Of a stretch of 64,000 nt of DNA, positions 8,953 to 18,298 are shown piece after piece (position 1 is the stretch's first letter; every line of letters begins with the position of its first letter). The position numbers and the translations under genes are program-made. The stretch is from positions 2,091,337 to 2,155,336 of the forward strand of contig NZ_MU158698.1 of NCBI RefSeq assembly GCF_015210005.1, written 5' to 3'. The notes beneath the pieces were generated by a model, which did no database searches, had not been told where the DNA came from, and worked only from the letters and a program-made list of their open reading frames with translations. This stretch comes from Sphingobacterium hungaricum (GTDB lineage Bacteria > Bacteroidota > Bacteroidia > Sphingobacteriales > Sphingobacteriaceae).

Positions 8953-10116
8953 TTAGTGGTTTTGCTCGATTGGCAAAATGGTAGATCCGTCGGTGATTTT
9001 ATCAAAACCACTTAGTACAACACGGTCTCCAGCTGAAATTCCTTGCGAAACGATGTATTTGTCTTTACTCGAACCAGAAATAGTAACTGTCCGTCGCTCG
9101 ACTTTGTTATTGTCATTCAGGACATAAACAAATGTTTTATCTTGCAGTTCGCTGGTAGCAACCTGCGGAATCTGCAATACATCTTTTTTGACTTCTTCGA
9201 CTTTCAGTGTACCTGTACTTCCGGTACGCAAAATGTTGTCGTCATTTGGAAAAGAAGCGCGTAGAGAAATGGCTCCTGTCGTGCGGTCGACCTGACCACT
9301 TACGGCATCCACTTTTCCTTTTTTAGAATATTCTTCGCCATCGGCTAAAATCAATGAGACATCAGGAAATGTAAGGCTGTTGTTTGAGCTGTATTTAATT
9401 CCCGCTGCGCTGTCTTCTTTGGCTTTCATTTTTGTGAAATACAAGAAATCAGACTCATTGATTGAGAAATAAACATATACTGTTTGCACATCAGAGAGAA
9501 CGGTCATCGGTTCAGAATCTCCTTTAGATACTAAATTTCCAACGCGTTTTGGAATCCGGCCGATGTATCCATTCGCTGGTGCGTTGATGATCGTAAACTC
9601 TTTATTGATCTGCGCACTTCGGACGGCAGCACCTGCTTGATCCAATGAAGCTTTTGCAACATCGTAATCAGACATCGCTGATTTCAATCGGACTTCAGAG
9701 ATGACATCATTTTCTACCAGTGGTTTTAATCGCTCTACTTCCAATTGCGCATTTTCTAATTTGGCCTTCGCGACATTTTGCGTAGCAACCATGTTATTCA
9801 ATACTTCCTGATAGGCTGATGCATCTATTTTAAATAATTTTTGACCTTTTTGGACGTAAGCACCTTCATCGACATAAATTTCTTGAAGAATACCTTCGGC
9901 CTGAGATCTAATTTCAACATTTACTTTACCTTCAATAGTACCTATATAATCTTTGATTGTACTCGCATTACTTTTTTCTACGGTGTATATGGGTAATGCA
10001 ATGGGCTTGTTTTCGCTTTCGTTTTCTTCGGATCTGCTTGATTGACAGCTAACTGTTGCGAGTGATGCTAAAATAGTTAAGCTGCCTAAGAACATACGTA
10101 CTCTTGATAAATTCAT
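8953..10116 (-). CDS. RND efflux periplasmic adaptor lipoprotein (AcrA/MexA family)
   Basis: A 387-residue membrane fusion protein that bridges the pump and the outer-membrane channel. The start is taken at the ATG 10116; the frame is open to a TTG at 10146, but from 10116 a lipoprotein signal ends in SLATVSC (Cys24). It then shows the biotinyl-lipoyl half motifs (EIRSQAEGILQEIYVDEGAYVQKGQKLFKID and, after the coiled-coil hairpin, INAPANGYIGRIPKRVGNLVSKGD). The alpha-hairpin runs from about 90 to 165, followed by beta-barrel and membrane-proximal domains. It is the first gene of the efflux operon. No TetR or AraC regulator lies beside it. Confidence 0.95.
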   Translation of the reverse strand: MNLSRVRMFLGSLTILASLATVSCQSSRSEENESENKPIALPIYTVEKSNASTIKDYIGTIEGKVNVEIRSQAEGILQEIYVDEGAYVQKGQKLFKIDASAYQEVLNNMVATQNVAKAKLENAQLEVERLKPLVENDVISEVRLKSAMSDYDVAKASLDQAGAAVRSAQINKEFTIINAPANGYIGRIPKRVGNLVSKGDSEPMTVLSDVQTVYVYFSINESDFLYFTKMKAKEDSAAGIKYSSNNSLTFPDVSLILADGEEYSKKGKVDAVSGQVDRTTGAISLRASFPNDDNILRTGSTGTLKVEEVKKDVLQIPQVATSELQDKTFVYVLNDNNKVERRTVTISGSSKDKYIVSQGISAGDRVVLSGFDKITDGSTILPIEQNH

Positions 10117-10246
10117 AGACTTTTTTAAACAATTATTATTTTGCAACTTTAGTGTTACAAAACGGTTTAGTTCATTAACGCCAAATATCGGTATATTGAT
10201 TTGTCTTTAACAGAAATTAACACATAAATTAGCATTTATTAACTTT

Positions 10247-10279
10247 TTTGATGAATTCAAAAAAAGGGAATTCATCAAA
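10247..10279. promoter_or_regulatory. 12-bp perfect inverted repeat, putative operator
   Basis: TTTGATGAATTC (10247-10258) and GAATTCATCAAA (10268-10279) are exact inverse copies around a 9-nt A-rich loop. The element lies in the divergent region between the efflux operon and the cardiolipin synthase gene, 50 nt before the latter's ATG. It lacks a T tail on either strand, so an operator or leader hairpin is more likely than a terminator. Confidence 0.7.
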
Positions 10280-10328
10280 CAACAAATCAAAATTACTGTT
10301 ATACTATAAAATTAACTAATTGGAAATA

Positions 10329-11804
10329 ATGGAGATAGTACGTAATATTATTGAGTTTCTAGGTCATTGGTATTGGATACCGGTCATACTCTTGTATTTA
10401 GGTGTTATTGTCACAATTTTGGCGGAAAACGGAAATCCTACGAAAGCGATGGCTTGGATTTTGGTCATTGTCTTCTTGCCAATTATCGGTCTTGTTCTTT
10501 ACTACCTCTTCGGACAAGAATTTACTCGGATTAAAAAACTCAAGAAAATTAATCTGCAAGAAGAAAAGCGCTTGGAAAAAGAATGGGTTAAGCTCGATGC
10601 GCAAATGAATAACAACATCAATTTGCTCTATTCTGATATCGGCGACTTATCTCGAGTGTATACCTTCCTAAAAAACGAACGCCTTTCTTCGCCTTCATTG
10701 AACAACGAATTAAAACTATTAGTTAATGGGGAAGAGAAATTCAAGTACTTTTTAGAAGCGTTAGAAAGTGCCAAACATCATATCCATTTGGAATATTATA
10801 TTTTCGAGCCGGATAACATCGGACTGAAAGTGCTGAATATTTTGGAACGCAAAGCCTGTGAAGGACTGCATGTCCGCTTGATTGTCGATAGTTTTGGTTC
10901 CCCAAAATTGGTTGGTTATATGGAACGGATGATTAAAAAGGGCAAAAGCAAAATCGAATTTTATGCCTTCCTTCCGGTTACTTTTTCTTCCTTAGCTAAC
11001 AGCAATTATCGAAACCACCGTAAAATTGCAGTTGTCGATGCGAAAATAGGATTTATCGGAGGAATAAATATTTCCGACAGGTACATCAATTCTGCTAGCT
11101 CTGATGGATATTGGAGAGATACCTCTGTAATGGTTAAAGGCGATTCCATAAATATGATGCAGGTGAATTTTTGGAATTCATGGAATATGACTGAATGCGA
11201 ACCATTTGACCTGCGAGACGGTTATTTAGCAGAGACATCAAAAGATATTCAGAATAAATCAGCGGTAGCTTATGTTCCCAGCAACCCTGGTTCGCTTGGG
11301 CCTTTTAATTTGGAAGCGATGCTGATTGCCCTTGGCGAAGCCAACAAAAAGATTCAATTGACAACTCCATATTTTATTCCTCCGGATCAGCTGTCTTCAG
11401 CTTTAAAAGTTGCAGCAGCATCAGGTGTAGAAGTGGAACTTTTAATGCCTAAAAAGGGAGATTCATTTTTAGTACAACACGCTTCTTTTTCGTATATCAA
11501 CGAGATGTTAAAGCGTGGCGTCAAAGTGTACTTATATACCAAAGGTTTTGTGCATGCGAAAACTGTGTCGATTGATAATCAATTGTCATTTATCGGAACA
11601 GTCAATCTGGACACGAGGAGTTTTCATATCAATTTTGAAATCAATGCGGTTATTTCCGATGAGCAGTTGAGCCAGGATATGGAAAAGCAGTTTGAGATTG
11701 ACAAATCGAATGCACATTTGGTCACTTTAAAAGAATGGGAAAATCGCAAAAGATGGAAAAAAGGATTTGATTCCATTTGTCGTCTGTTAGCGCCGTTGTT
11801 GTAA
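10329..11804 (+). CDS. cls: Cardiolipin synthase, phospholipase D type
   Basis: A 491-residue membrane enzyme that condenses two phosphatidylglycerol molecules to cardiolipin and glycerol. Two membrane helices occupy about 13-60 (VILLYLGVIVTILA and AWILVIVFLPIIGLVLYYLFGQ), followed by two PLD catalytic motifs: HRKIAVVD with His230 and HAKTVSID with His409, each followed by the typical GFIGGINISD and FIGTVNLD strands. The ATG at 10329 was preferred to an in-frame TTG at 10320. The family length is close to 480-500 residues. It is transcribed alone and divergently from the efflux operon. ClsA-like specificity is inferred from the architecture. Confidence 0.93.
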   Translation: MEIVRNIIEFLGHWYWIPVILLYLGVIVTILAENGNPTKAMAWILVIVFLPIIGLVLYYLFGQEFTRIKKLKKINLQEEKRLEKEWVKLDAQMNNNINLLYSDIGDLSRVYTFLKNERLSSPSLNNELKLLVNGEEKFKYFLEALESAKHHIHLEYYIFEPDNIGLKVLNILERKACEGLHVRLIVDSFGSPKLVGYMERMIKKGKSKIEFYAFLPVTFSSLANSNYRNHRKIAVVDAKIGFIGGINISDRYINSASSDGYWRDTSVMVKGDSINMMQVNFWNSWNMTECEPFDLRDGYLAETSKDIQNKSAVAYVPSNPGSLGPFNLEAMLIALGEANKKIQLTTPYFIPPDQLSSALKVAAASGVEVELLMPKKGDSFLVQHASFSYINEMLKRGVKVYLYTKGFVHAKTVSIDNQLSFIGTVNLDTRSFHINFEINAVISDEQLSQDMEKQFEIDKSNAHLVTLKEWENRKRWKKGFDSICRLLAPLL

Positions 11805-11885
11805 TAAAGTTTGTTAAAAAGGCATTCAAAATCATTTCAAGTAAATAAAATTGAATATATTTAGCTTCTTGATAAATAACGTTAG

Positions 11886-14600
11886 ATGAAGAAGCATATT
11901 TTTAGTTTATATTTCCTATTATTTTTATTTGCATTACCGCCAGCACAAGCACAACAAACCCCAGCAATTCCAATCAACACGGTTGTAGAAAAGGTTCAAA
12001 AATTTTTCACGGTGTATCCGGTTGAAAAGATTTCTGTTCATTTCGATAAACCTTATTATGCGATAGGAGACACCTTGTGGTTTAAAACATACTTAGGTCG
12101 AAATCTTGTCGAATATGACCCGAGCAAAATCGCTTATGTCGAAGTCTTGAATAGCAAGGATTCATTGATTCAAGTCATGCGGGTTCCGCTAAAAGATGGA
12201 GCGGGCAATGGTCATCTTGTGTTGGACCCTCAATTTTTATCTCAAGACAATTACCGTTTTCGGGCATACACAAAATGGATGGCTAATTTTGACCAAGGAT
12301 TTTTCTTCAACAAAATCATTCCGGTAGGCGATGCGATCAATAAAAAACTAAGCACAAATATCACCTTCGAAGCCGATGGCAGCAACCGAACAAAAGCCTT
12401 GCTTCAATTCCGCGATCGCACGGGAACTTTGCTGAGCAGGAAGAAAATTACTTGGGAAGCGAATGATGGTTGGGACGCATTTGATAAAGGGAAAGGTGAA
12501 ACGGACGATATGGGACGTTTGACGGTTTCGCTGAATTCAAAAAATAAAGAATTGTTGACCAAAGGTCGTTTGGTCGTTAAGATCGAAAACGATAAGCTTT
12601 CGCCAAATCTTGTAGGTGATTTCTCGTTGTCAAACGCGTTGGTCGAGACCGATGTGCAGTTTTTTCCAGAAGGCGGTGATTTAATCTCGGGAATAGCAAA
12701 GAATGTTGCCTTTAAAGCCGTCAGTTCGAATGGTAAAGGGTTAGCAGCGAAGGGTAAAATCATCAATAGCAAAAAGGAGACGGTTGCTGAATTCGCCGAC
12801 TTGGGATTAGGAATGGGCGTTTTCTCGATGATGCCAATCAGCGGAGAAACGTATAAAGCTGTTGTTTCATTCGAAAATGGTCAAGAGAAGACAGTCGATT
12901 TGCCTGCTGTTGTGGATAAAGCAGTAAATCTGATTGCGCCAAAACAAGACGATACATCGATATTGGTCGGTGTTGTGACGAATGAAAGTCATTTTGCGAC
13001 AGTGCAAAACCAACCTTTCTATATTCTTGCGCAATCTAATGGACACTTGGTCTATGGTGCTCAGGCAAGTTTGAAAAACACGTCCATGTTAATCAAAATT
13101 CCTAAAGAAGGTCTTCCAAATGGAATTGTCCAAATCACATTAATGACTGCTGATGGAAAGCCTGTCAGCGAAAGATTGGTGTTTTTGGAGAATGAAAAAC
13201 TGTTGGATATTCAGGTGAAATCGGATAAAGATAATTACGCTAGAAAAGATGCAGTCAACTTAAACATTGCCGTCAATAAAGGTGCTGAACAAATTCCAGG
13301 AACGTATTCGGTTTCGGTAATTGATGAATCTAAAGTTCCTTATGACGATGATAATGACAATTCGATCGTCAGTGCTTTATTATTAACATCAGATATCAAA
13401 GGTTACATTGAAAAACCAAATTATTATTTCAATACGAAACATGAAAATCGATTAGATGCATTGGATGCTTTGCTGATGACGCAAGGTTTTAGACGTTTTG
13501 CCTATGCCGATTTGATTGCCGAGAAATTGCCAGAAATCAATTTTCTTCCAGAGCAAGGCATTTCCCTTTCGGGAACATTGCGCTTAAATACCGGAAGAAC
13601 ATTTCCGAATGGGGGATTATTGCTATCAGTTCCTGCCCGTGCTTTGCGAAAAGATGTGTACACGGACGCAAACGGACGTTTTACTTTCGACAATTTAGTT
13701 TTCCCAGATTCGTCTAAAGTAACGATCAGCGCGCGTGGAAATGACAACTTCAGGTCTTTGGTGATTAATATGGACCAGACATTTTTCCCAGCTATCGATC
13801 AGAAAAATCCTTATGCAGCGAATAATATTCAAAACATTGACCAGGATTTAACGGCGTATTTGACGAACAGCAAAAATGAATTCAGGACTTCCATTCTGAT
13901 TGATGAAGTATTGGTGACAGCTCCAGTTGTGAAGCAAGTGACGAGTAAAGACTTCTCTGCGCTTTCTGGCCTTTCCATGGCCGACCATCGCATTGACGCT
14001 TCACGTTTGAGTGGCTGTAATATTCTGACCATGTGTTTGAATACGATGCTGACAGGAATTGTCTATGACACGCAGACATTGAAATATTATGTATCCAGAA
14101 ATTATAACCAAGGTAGCCGTGTTCCAGTTCAGTTCTTTTTGAACGGAATGCCAATTGATGAGCCTTCTCTAAATTCAATACAGACAGCGGATATCGAAGC
14201 CATAGAAATTTTCTTACGAGATGATTTGGGAACAGTAAGCAGAACTTATCAGAATGATGGGGTCGTTTCCATTATGACTAAAAAGGAAAAGAAACAACCG
14301 AGAATGTCATTGGCTGAAATCGAAAGCCTGCTTCCGAAATCGAATGTGATTGATATGTTCCCATTGGGTTATGTGAAAGAGCGTATATTCTATTATCCAA
14401 AATATACAGAAGCCAATAAAAATGTCAATGATTACAGGACAACAATTTTTTGGAATCCAGAAATCCAATTGAACGAACAGGGTGAAGCAACTGTTAATTT
14501 TTATAATGCAGATGGAACTGGGAAATACAAAGTCGTTGTAGAAGGAATGGATCAAACCGGAAATATCGGACGGACTATTTACTATTACAATGTGAATTAG
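11886..14600 (+). CDS. Exported MG2/TonB-plug-like surface protein
   Basis: A 904-residue exported protein; the signal peptide ends near ALPPAQAQ (about residue 23). The N-terminal part (VEKISVHFDKPYYAIGDTLWFKTYL) resembles the MG2 macroglobulin domain of alpha-2-macroglobulins. Middle parts look like repeated beta-sandwich domains, one near residues 560-620 resembling a carboxypeptidase-regulatory fold (FLPEQGISLSGTLRLNTGRTFPNGG). The region from about 665 to 800 resembles a TonB-receptor plug (TSILIDEVLVTAPV, VPVQFFLNGMPID, IEAIEIFLRDD, NDGVVSIMTKK), but no beta-barrel follows; it ends with another beta-sandwich. Two cysteines (GCNILTMC) may form a disulfide. Such chimeras are common in Bacteroidota and of unknown function. 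A role in envelope protease defence or anchoring is only inference. Confidence 0.75.
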   Translation: MKKHIFSLYFLLFLFALPPAQAQQTPAIPINTVVEKVQKFFTVYPVEKISVHFDKPYYAIGDTLWFKTYLGRNLVEYDPSKIAYVEVLNSKDSLIQVMRVPLKDGAGNGHLVLDPQFLSQDNYRFRAYTKWMANFDQGFFFNKIIPVGDAINKKLSTNITFEADGSNRTKALLQFRDRTGTLLSRKKITWEANDGWDAFDKGKGETDDMGRLTVSLNSKNKELLTKGRLVVKIENDKLSPNLVGDFSLSNALVETDVQFFPEGGDLISGIAKNVAFKAVSSNGKGLAAKGKIINSKKETVAEFADLGLGMGVFSMMPISGETYKAVVSFENGQEKTVDLPAVVDKAVNLIAPKQDDTSILVGVVTNESHFATVQNQPFYILAQSNGHLVYGAQASLKNTSMLIKIPKEGLPNGIVQITLMTADGKPVSERLVFLENEKLLDIQVKSDKDNYARKDAVNLNIAVNKGAEQIPGTYSVSVIDESKVPYDDDNDNSIVSALLLTSDIKGYIEKPNYYFNTKHENRLDALDALLMTQGFRRFAYADLIAEKLPEINFLPEQGISLSGTLRLNTGRTFPNGGLLLSVPARALRKDVYTDANGRFTFDNLVFPDSSKVTISARGNDNFRSLVINMDQTFFPAIDQKNPYAANNIQNIDQDLTAYLTNSKNEFRTSILIDEVLVTAPVVKQVTSKDFSALSGLSMADHRIDASRLSGCNILTMCLNTMLTGIVYDTQTLKYYVSRNYNQGSRVPVQFFLNGMPIDEPSLNSIQTADIEAIEIFLRDDLGTVSRTYQNDGVVSIMTKKEKKQPRMSLAEIESLLPKSNVIDMFPLGYVKERIFYYPKYTEANKNVNDYRTTIFWNPEIQLNEQGEATVNFYNADGTGKYKVVVEGMDQTGNIGRTIYYYNVN

Positions 14601-14620
14601 CAAATTAAAAAGTAAAAATT

Positions 14621-14657
14621 AAAAAAGCCGAAGGAAAGATTTTTCTTCGGCTTTTTT
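14621..14657 (+). terminator. Rho-independent terminator of the MG2/plug gene
   Basis: AAAAAAGCCGAAG and CTTCGGCTTTTTT form a strong stem with an 11-nt loop, 18 nt after the stop codon. Confidence 0.9.
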
Positions 14658-14715
14658 ATGGACTACCATTTTGATAATGATTTTTACCTCGAATGATGTT
14701 TGGCTTTAGCCAGAT

Positions 14716-14759
14716 ATTAAAAAAGTCGTAAAGAATATTTTCTCTACGACTTTTTTAAT
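14716..14759 (-). terminator. Terminator of the acyl-CoA ligase-YihY operon
   Basis: ATTAAAAAAGTCGTA (14716-14730) pairs perfectly with TACGACTTTTTTAAT (14745-14759). The T6 run lies at the 3' side on either strand, so it can work in both directions; it is 20 nt past the YihY stop. Confidence 0.85.
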
Positions 14760-14779
14760 GCGGCATTAATCGTTTAAAT

Positions 14780-15769
14780 TTACGAAACTACTTCTTCGTT
14801 GTGTTTCTTAACAACTTCTCTTTTTCCTGTATCCGTATCAATTTCAACTTCCGTTTGCTTAACCAAAACAGCGAAAGAAGAAGGACGAACGCCTCTGCCA
14901 TATTTCACAGCGTATTCTTTCGTGAATTCAGCACCGAAATATAGTATGGCAGCCGAATAATAAATCCAGCTTAATAAAATGATAATTGTTCCAGCAGCTC
15001 CGTAGGAGCTAGCTGTTGCGTTGTTGCTTAAATAATAGGAAATCCCGTATTTACCCAGCATAAATAATAGGGCGGTGAAAATTGCACCGCCTAAAATATC
15101 TTTAAAACGAACGCGCGCGTCGGGCAGAAAGGCAAAAATAAACCCGAATAACGTAGCGATTACAGCGAAAGTAATGATCGAATTAACCCAATCGATCATT
15201 TCGATATTCAAACCGTCAAAAATCTGAAGAATCTGATCCGTTAATGCGCCGATAATACTACTCACGACCAATGAAACCATTAATACGAAAGCTAAGCCCA
15301 AAATCATCGAAAAAGAGATTAAGCGATTTACAATCAGCTTTAACCAGCCTTTTTTAGGTTTTGGTTTCACGCGCCAAATGGAATTGATGGAGGTTTGTAT
15401 ATCGATAAAAATCGTTGTGGATGTGATCACTAAAGTTGTCACACCGACAATAATACCGATGTTGGATTTATTTTCAAACGATATTTGCTGAATCGCTGAT
15501 TCCAGCATCGTCGCGATATCTTTTCCAAACAAACTTGTCAGCTCTTCCATGACCTCCGTCTGTGCGCCGTCAGGGCCGTCCAAATGATTCCCGTAGAAGA
15601 AACCTAATGCCCAGATTAAGATAAGTAAAATTGGACCAATCGAGAAAACGGTATAGTAGGCTAGAGAAGCACTCATTCGCATACATCCGTCATCTAGGAA
15701 TCCCATAATGGCATCCCACAATAACTTTCCAAATCCTTTAACTTTTTCTATGAGCGTCGGTTTCTCCAT
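14780..15769 (-). CDS. YihY/virulence factor BrkB family membrane protein
   Basis: A 329-residue inner-membrane protein of the YihY/UPF0761 family. Six hydrophobic segments are visible, starting with the family signature RMSASLAYYTVFSIGPILLILIW (about 30-52) and including SFSMILGLAFVLMVSLVVSSIIG and GTIIILLSWIYYSAAILYFGAEFT. The last motif, with GAEFTKEYA, is strongly conserved. The C-terminal 40 residues are cytosolic and charged. The function of the family is not established; the old claim that it is RNase BN was withdrawn. It starts 3 nt after the acyl-CoA ligase stop codon, so the two are made together and it might act on lipid-linked substrates. Confidence 0.9.
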   Translation of the reverse strand: MEKPTLIEKVKGFGKLLWDAIMGFLDDGCMRMSASLAYYTVFSIGPILLILIWALGFFYGNHLDGPDGAQTEVMEELTSLFGKDIATMLESAIQQISFENKSNIGIIVGVTTLVITSTTIFIDIQTSINSIWRVKPKPKKGWLKLIVNRLISFSMILGLAFVLMVSLVVSSIIGALTDQILQIFDGLNIEMIDWVNSIITFAVIATLFGFIFAFLPDARVRFKDILGGAIFTALLFMLGKYGISYYLSNNATASSYGAAGTIIILLSWIYYSAAILYFGAEFTKEYAVKYGRGVRPSSFAVLVKQTEVEIDTDTGKREVVKKHNEEVVS

Positions 15770-15772
15770 CGT

Positions 15773-17530
15773 TTATTCGTATAATTTATTAATTTTTGCT
15801 TCTTCTTTCTGCAAAATAACTTTACGCTTCAAGCTCAGTTTTGGTGTCAATTCGCCATTGTTGATTGTCCATTCTTTCGGCAACAGTTCAAATTTTTTGA
15901 CCTGTTCCCAATGTCCGAAATTTGCATTCGCTTCATCGACGATGCTTTTGTACTTTTCAAGGACTTGCTCGTTTTTCACCAAGTCTTCTTGTGAAGAATA
16001 ATTGATGCCTTTATGTTTGGCCCATTTTTCCAATTCTTCAAAAGCAGGAACGATCAATGCGGCAGGGAATCGCTGGTTCTCACCAATAACCATAACCTGT
16101 CCTATAAACGTAGATTCCATGAATTTGTTTTCTAAAGGTTGCGGAGCAACATATTTGCCGCCCGCAGTTTTGAACATTTCTTTCTTGCGATCGGTAATTT
16201 TTAAGAAATTATCTTTCGATAATTCACCGATATCGCCCGTTCTGAAATATCCTTCTTCATCAAAAGCTTCTTTGGTTGCTTCTTCATTTCTGTAATATTG
16301 AGAAAAGATACTCGGACCTTTGACTAATATTTCTCCATCGGAAGCAATCTTGACTTTCAAGTTGTCCAATACTGGCCCAACTGTTCCAAAACGAACTCCC
16401 TCGTCATCCCATCGATTTACTGCGATTACTGGAGAAGTCTCGGTCAAACCATATCCTTCTAGCACCTTGATTCCAGCTGCCCAAAATACACGCGCTAAAC
16501 GCTCTTGCAATGCCGCGCCTCCAGAAACGATCAACTTAATATTTCCACCCAAAGCTTCGACCCATTTGCTGAAAATCAATTTTCTGGCGATTCCTAATTT
16601 GAAATTATAGAACGCAGAATTTTTTGTTGGTTCTTGGTATTTATGTCCCAGATCCAATGCCCAGAAGAACAATGATTTTTTGATTCCGGTTAAATCTTTG
16701 CCTTTGGCAACCACTTTGTCATAAACTTTTTCCAGGACGCGAGGAACTGTTGTAAACGCATCTGGTTTTACCTCATTGATGTCGACCACAATATTATCCA
16801 AGTTCTCGGCATAATAAATCTGAACACCTTTCGAAAAGTACATATAAACCACCATACGCTCAAAAATGTGGCACAATGGCAAAAAGCTTAATGCTTTCTT
16901 GTATTCTGGCTTCATCAGGTGATTACAAGCTGTAACATTACTGATTAAATTTTTATGCGATAAATAGACGCCCTTAGGTTTTCCTGTTGTTCCAGAAGTA
17001 TAGATTAACGTCAATAAATCATCTTCATGAACAGCGTCATTGAATGGTTTTAGGTCGATGTCTTGCTGTTTGCCTAAATCCAATACCTCTTTGTAAGATG
17101 ATCTTCCGTTAACTTCATCGAATGTAAAGGCTTCCAATTGCAAATTGTTCTCTTTGCAGGCTACATCTGCCTTATCAGACAATTCTTGATTGCTGACAAA
17201 TAAGATTTTTACCTCAGCATCATTGATGATGTAGGACAGATCTTGATTGGATAGCGTAGGATAGAGCGGAACTAGTGCGACGCCAAGCTGATTACAAGCA
17301 AAATCGATGAAATTCCATTCAGGCCGATTTCCGGACATGATGGCCACACGGTCGCCTTTTTTAATGCCTTTGGCCAGCAATCCTTTACTTAAATTATTAA
17401 CTATTTCAATAAATTCATCTGTAGAGTATGTTTGCCAGCTATCGCCTTTTCGACCAGCGACCATAATATCTTTATTAAAGTCTTCGCGATATTTCGTAAT
17501 GACATCGAATAATCGAGTTAATTTTTCCAT
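15773..17530 (-). CDS. Long-chain acyl-CoA synthetase (AMP-dependent ligase, FAA1-like)
   Basis: A 585-residue adenylating enzyme that activates fatty acids with ATP and CoA. The P-loop-like motif LIYTSGTTGKPKGV (about 172-185) and the adenylation motif EGYGLTETSPVI (about 358-369) are complete, and FRTGDIGELSKDNFLKITDRKKEMFKTAGGKYVAP (about 438-472) contains the hinge and catalytic-loop region. Overall order and length match bacterial FadD15/FAA1-type ligases, which feed lipid synthesis or degradation. No other beta-oxidation genes are nearby. It forms an operon with the YihY-family gene. No clear TAnnTTTG box is seen upstream. Confidence 0.93.
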   Translation of the reverse strand: MEKLTRLFDVITKYREDFNKDIMVAGRKGDSWQTYSTDEFIEIVNNLSKGLLAKGIKKGDRVAIMSGNRPEWNFIDFACNQLGVALVPLYPTLSNQDLSYIINDAEVKILFVSNQELSDKADVACKENNLQLEAFTFDEVNGRSSYKEVLDLGKQQDIDLKPFNDAVHEDDLLTLIYTSGTTGKPKGVYLSHKNLISNVTACNHLMKPEYKKALSFLPLCHIFERMVVYMYFSKGVQIYYAENLDNIVVDINEVKPDAFTTVPRVLEKVYDKVVAKGKDLTGIKKSLFFWALDLGHKYQEPTKNSAFYNFKLGIARKLIFSKWVEALGGNIKLIVSGGAALQERLARVFWAAGIKVLEGYGLTETSPVIAVNRWDDEGVRFGTVGPVLDNLKVKIASDGEILVKGPSIFSQYYRNEEATKEAFDEEGYFRTGDIGELSKDNFLKITDRKKEMFKTAGGKYVAPQPLENKFMESTFIGQVMVIGENQRFPAALIVPAFEELEKWAKHKGINYSSQEDLVKNEQVLEKYKSIVDEANANFGHWEQVKKFELLPKEWTINNGELTPKLSLKRKVILQKEEAKINKLYE

Positions 17531-17684
17531 AGAAATTGCAGTTTATAAAACGGTTATCATTAATATTTTGTATTCGCAGTTTCCAGCAATATACTAAATT
17601 TTGCTCGGAAATTTTCGAGCTTGTTCAATTTTTAATTCTCATGTAAATATACCTATTATCTTTTTTTAGCGTTAAAAATAGTAT

Positions 17685-17692
17685 TACATTTG
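17685..17692 (+). promoter_or_regulatory. TAnnTTTG -7 element
   Basis: TACATTTG lies 24 nt before the ATG of the beta-barrel gene at 17717. Confidence 0.6.
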
Positions 17693-17716
17693 GAATTTAA
17701 TTTTACAATTTAGAAC

Positions 17717-18241
17717 ATGACTCAGAAAATTACGTTGACTTTTTTATTTGCCATAGCGCTTTTTTCAATTCAAACTGCTCAGGCACAATTAACTTCGCAA
17801 CATGCAATCGGCGCAAGATTTGGAAGTGCTACAGGAATAACTTATCGCTATACACTAAGTGAAGATAGAGCAGCGCAAGCCATCATGAGCTGGCAAAGTG
17901 GTTCACAAGCTAGTCGTTTCCGATTAGTTGGGTTGTATGAATTCCATAAACCCATTACAGGCGATTTTTCTTGGTTCTATGGTTTTGGAGGAAGTGTTGG
18001 AAGTTATACTAGAAAATCATATTCAGAAACGATTACCGAAGGAAACACAAGCAGCACAACTACGTATCCAAAAAAATCGGAATTGGCTTTAAGTATTGAT
18101 GGTATTGTGGGTGTGGAATACAATATTCCAACAACTCCGCTGGCTGTATCTTTGGACGTAAAACCTTACTTCGATTTTATTCAGGAAAGCAGTATTCGAC
18201 TATTTGATCCTTTCGGATTTTCTATCCGTTATCAATTTTAA
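17717..18241 (+). CDS. Small outer-membrane beta-barrel-like protein of unknown function
   Basis: A 174-residue exported protein. The signal peptide (MTQKITLTFLFAIALFSIQTAQA) ends near residue 23. The mature part shows alternating strand patterns with aromatic girdle residues (GARFGSATGITYRYTL, FRLVGLYEFH, FSWFYGFGGSVGSY, GIVGVEYNI, VSLDVKPYFDF) and ends in FSIRYQF with a C-terminal Phe, the usual end of a BAM-folded barrel. An eight-stranded barrel is plausible. I do not recognise a named family. It is a single-gene unit with its own promoter and a strong terminator. Confidence 0.78.
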   Translation: MTQKITLTFLFAIALFSIQTAQAQLTSQHAIGARFGSATGITYRYTLSEDRAAQAIMSWQSGSQASRFRLVGLYEFHKPITGDFSWFYGFGGSVGSYTRKSYSETITEGNTSSTTTYPKKSELALSIDGIVGVEYNIPTTPLAVSLDVKPYFDFIQESSIRLFDPFGFSIRYQF

Positions 18242-18256
18242 AATAATTAGGCGTAT

Positions 18257-18298
18257 AAACAAAGAGGCGATAATTTTCATTATCGCCTCTTTGTTTTT
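18257..18298. terminator. Bidirectional terminator between convergent genes
   Basis: A 17-bp stem, AACAAAGAGGCGATAAT with its inverse, closes on a TTTC loop and ends in T5. The stop codon of the M61 gene (18297-18299) lies inside its edge. Confidence 0.92.
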
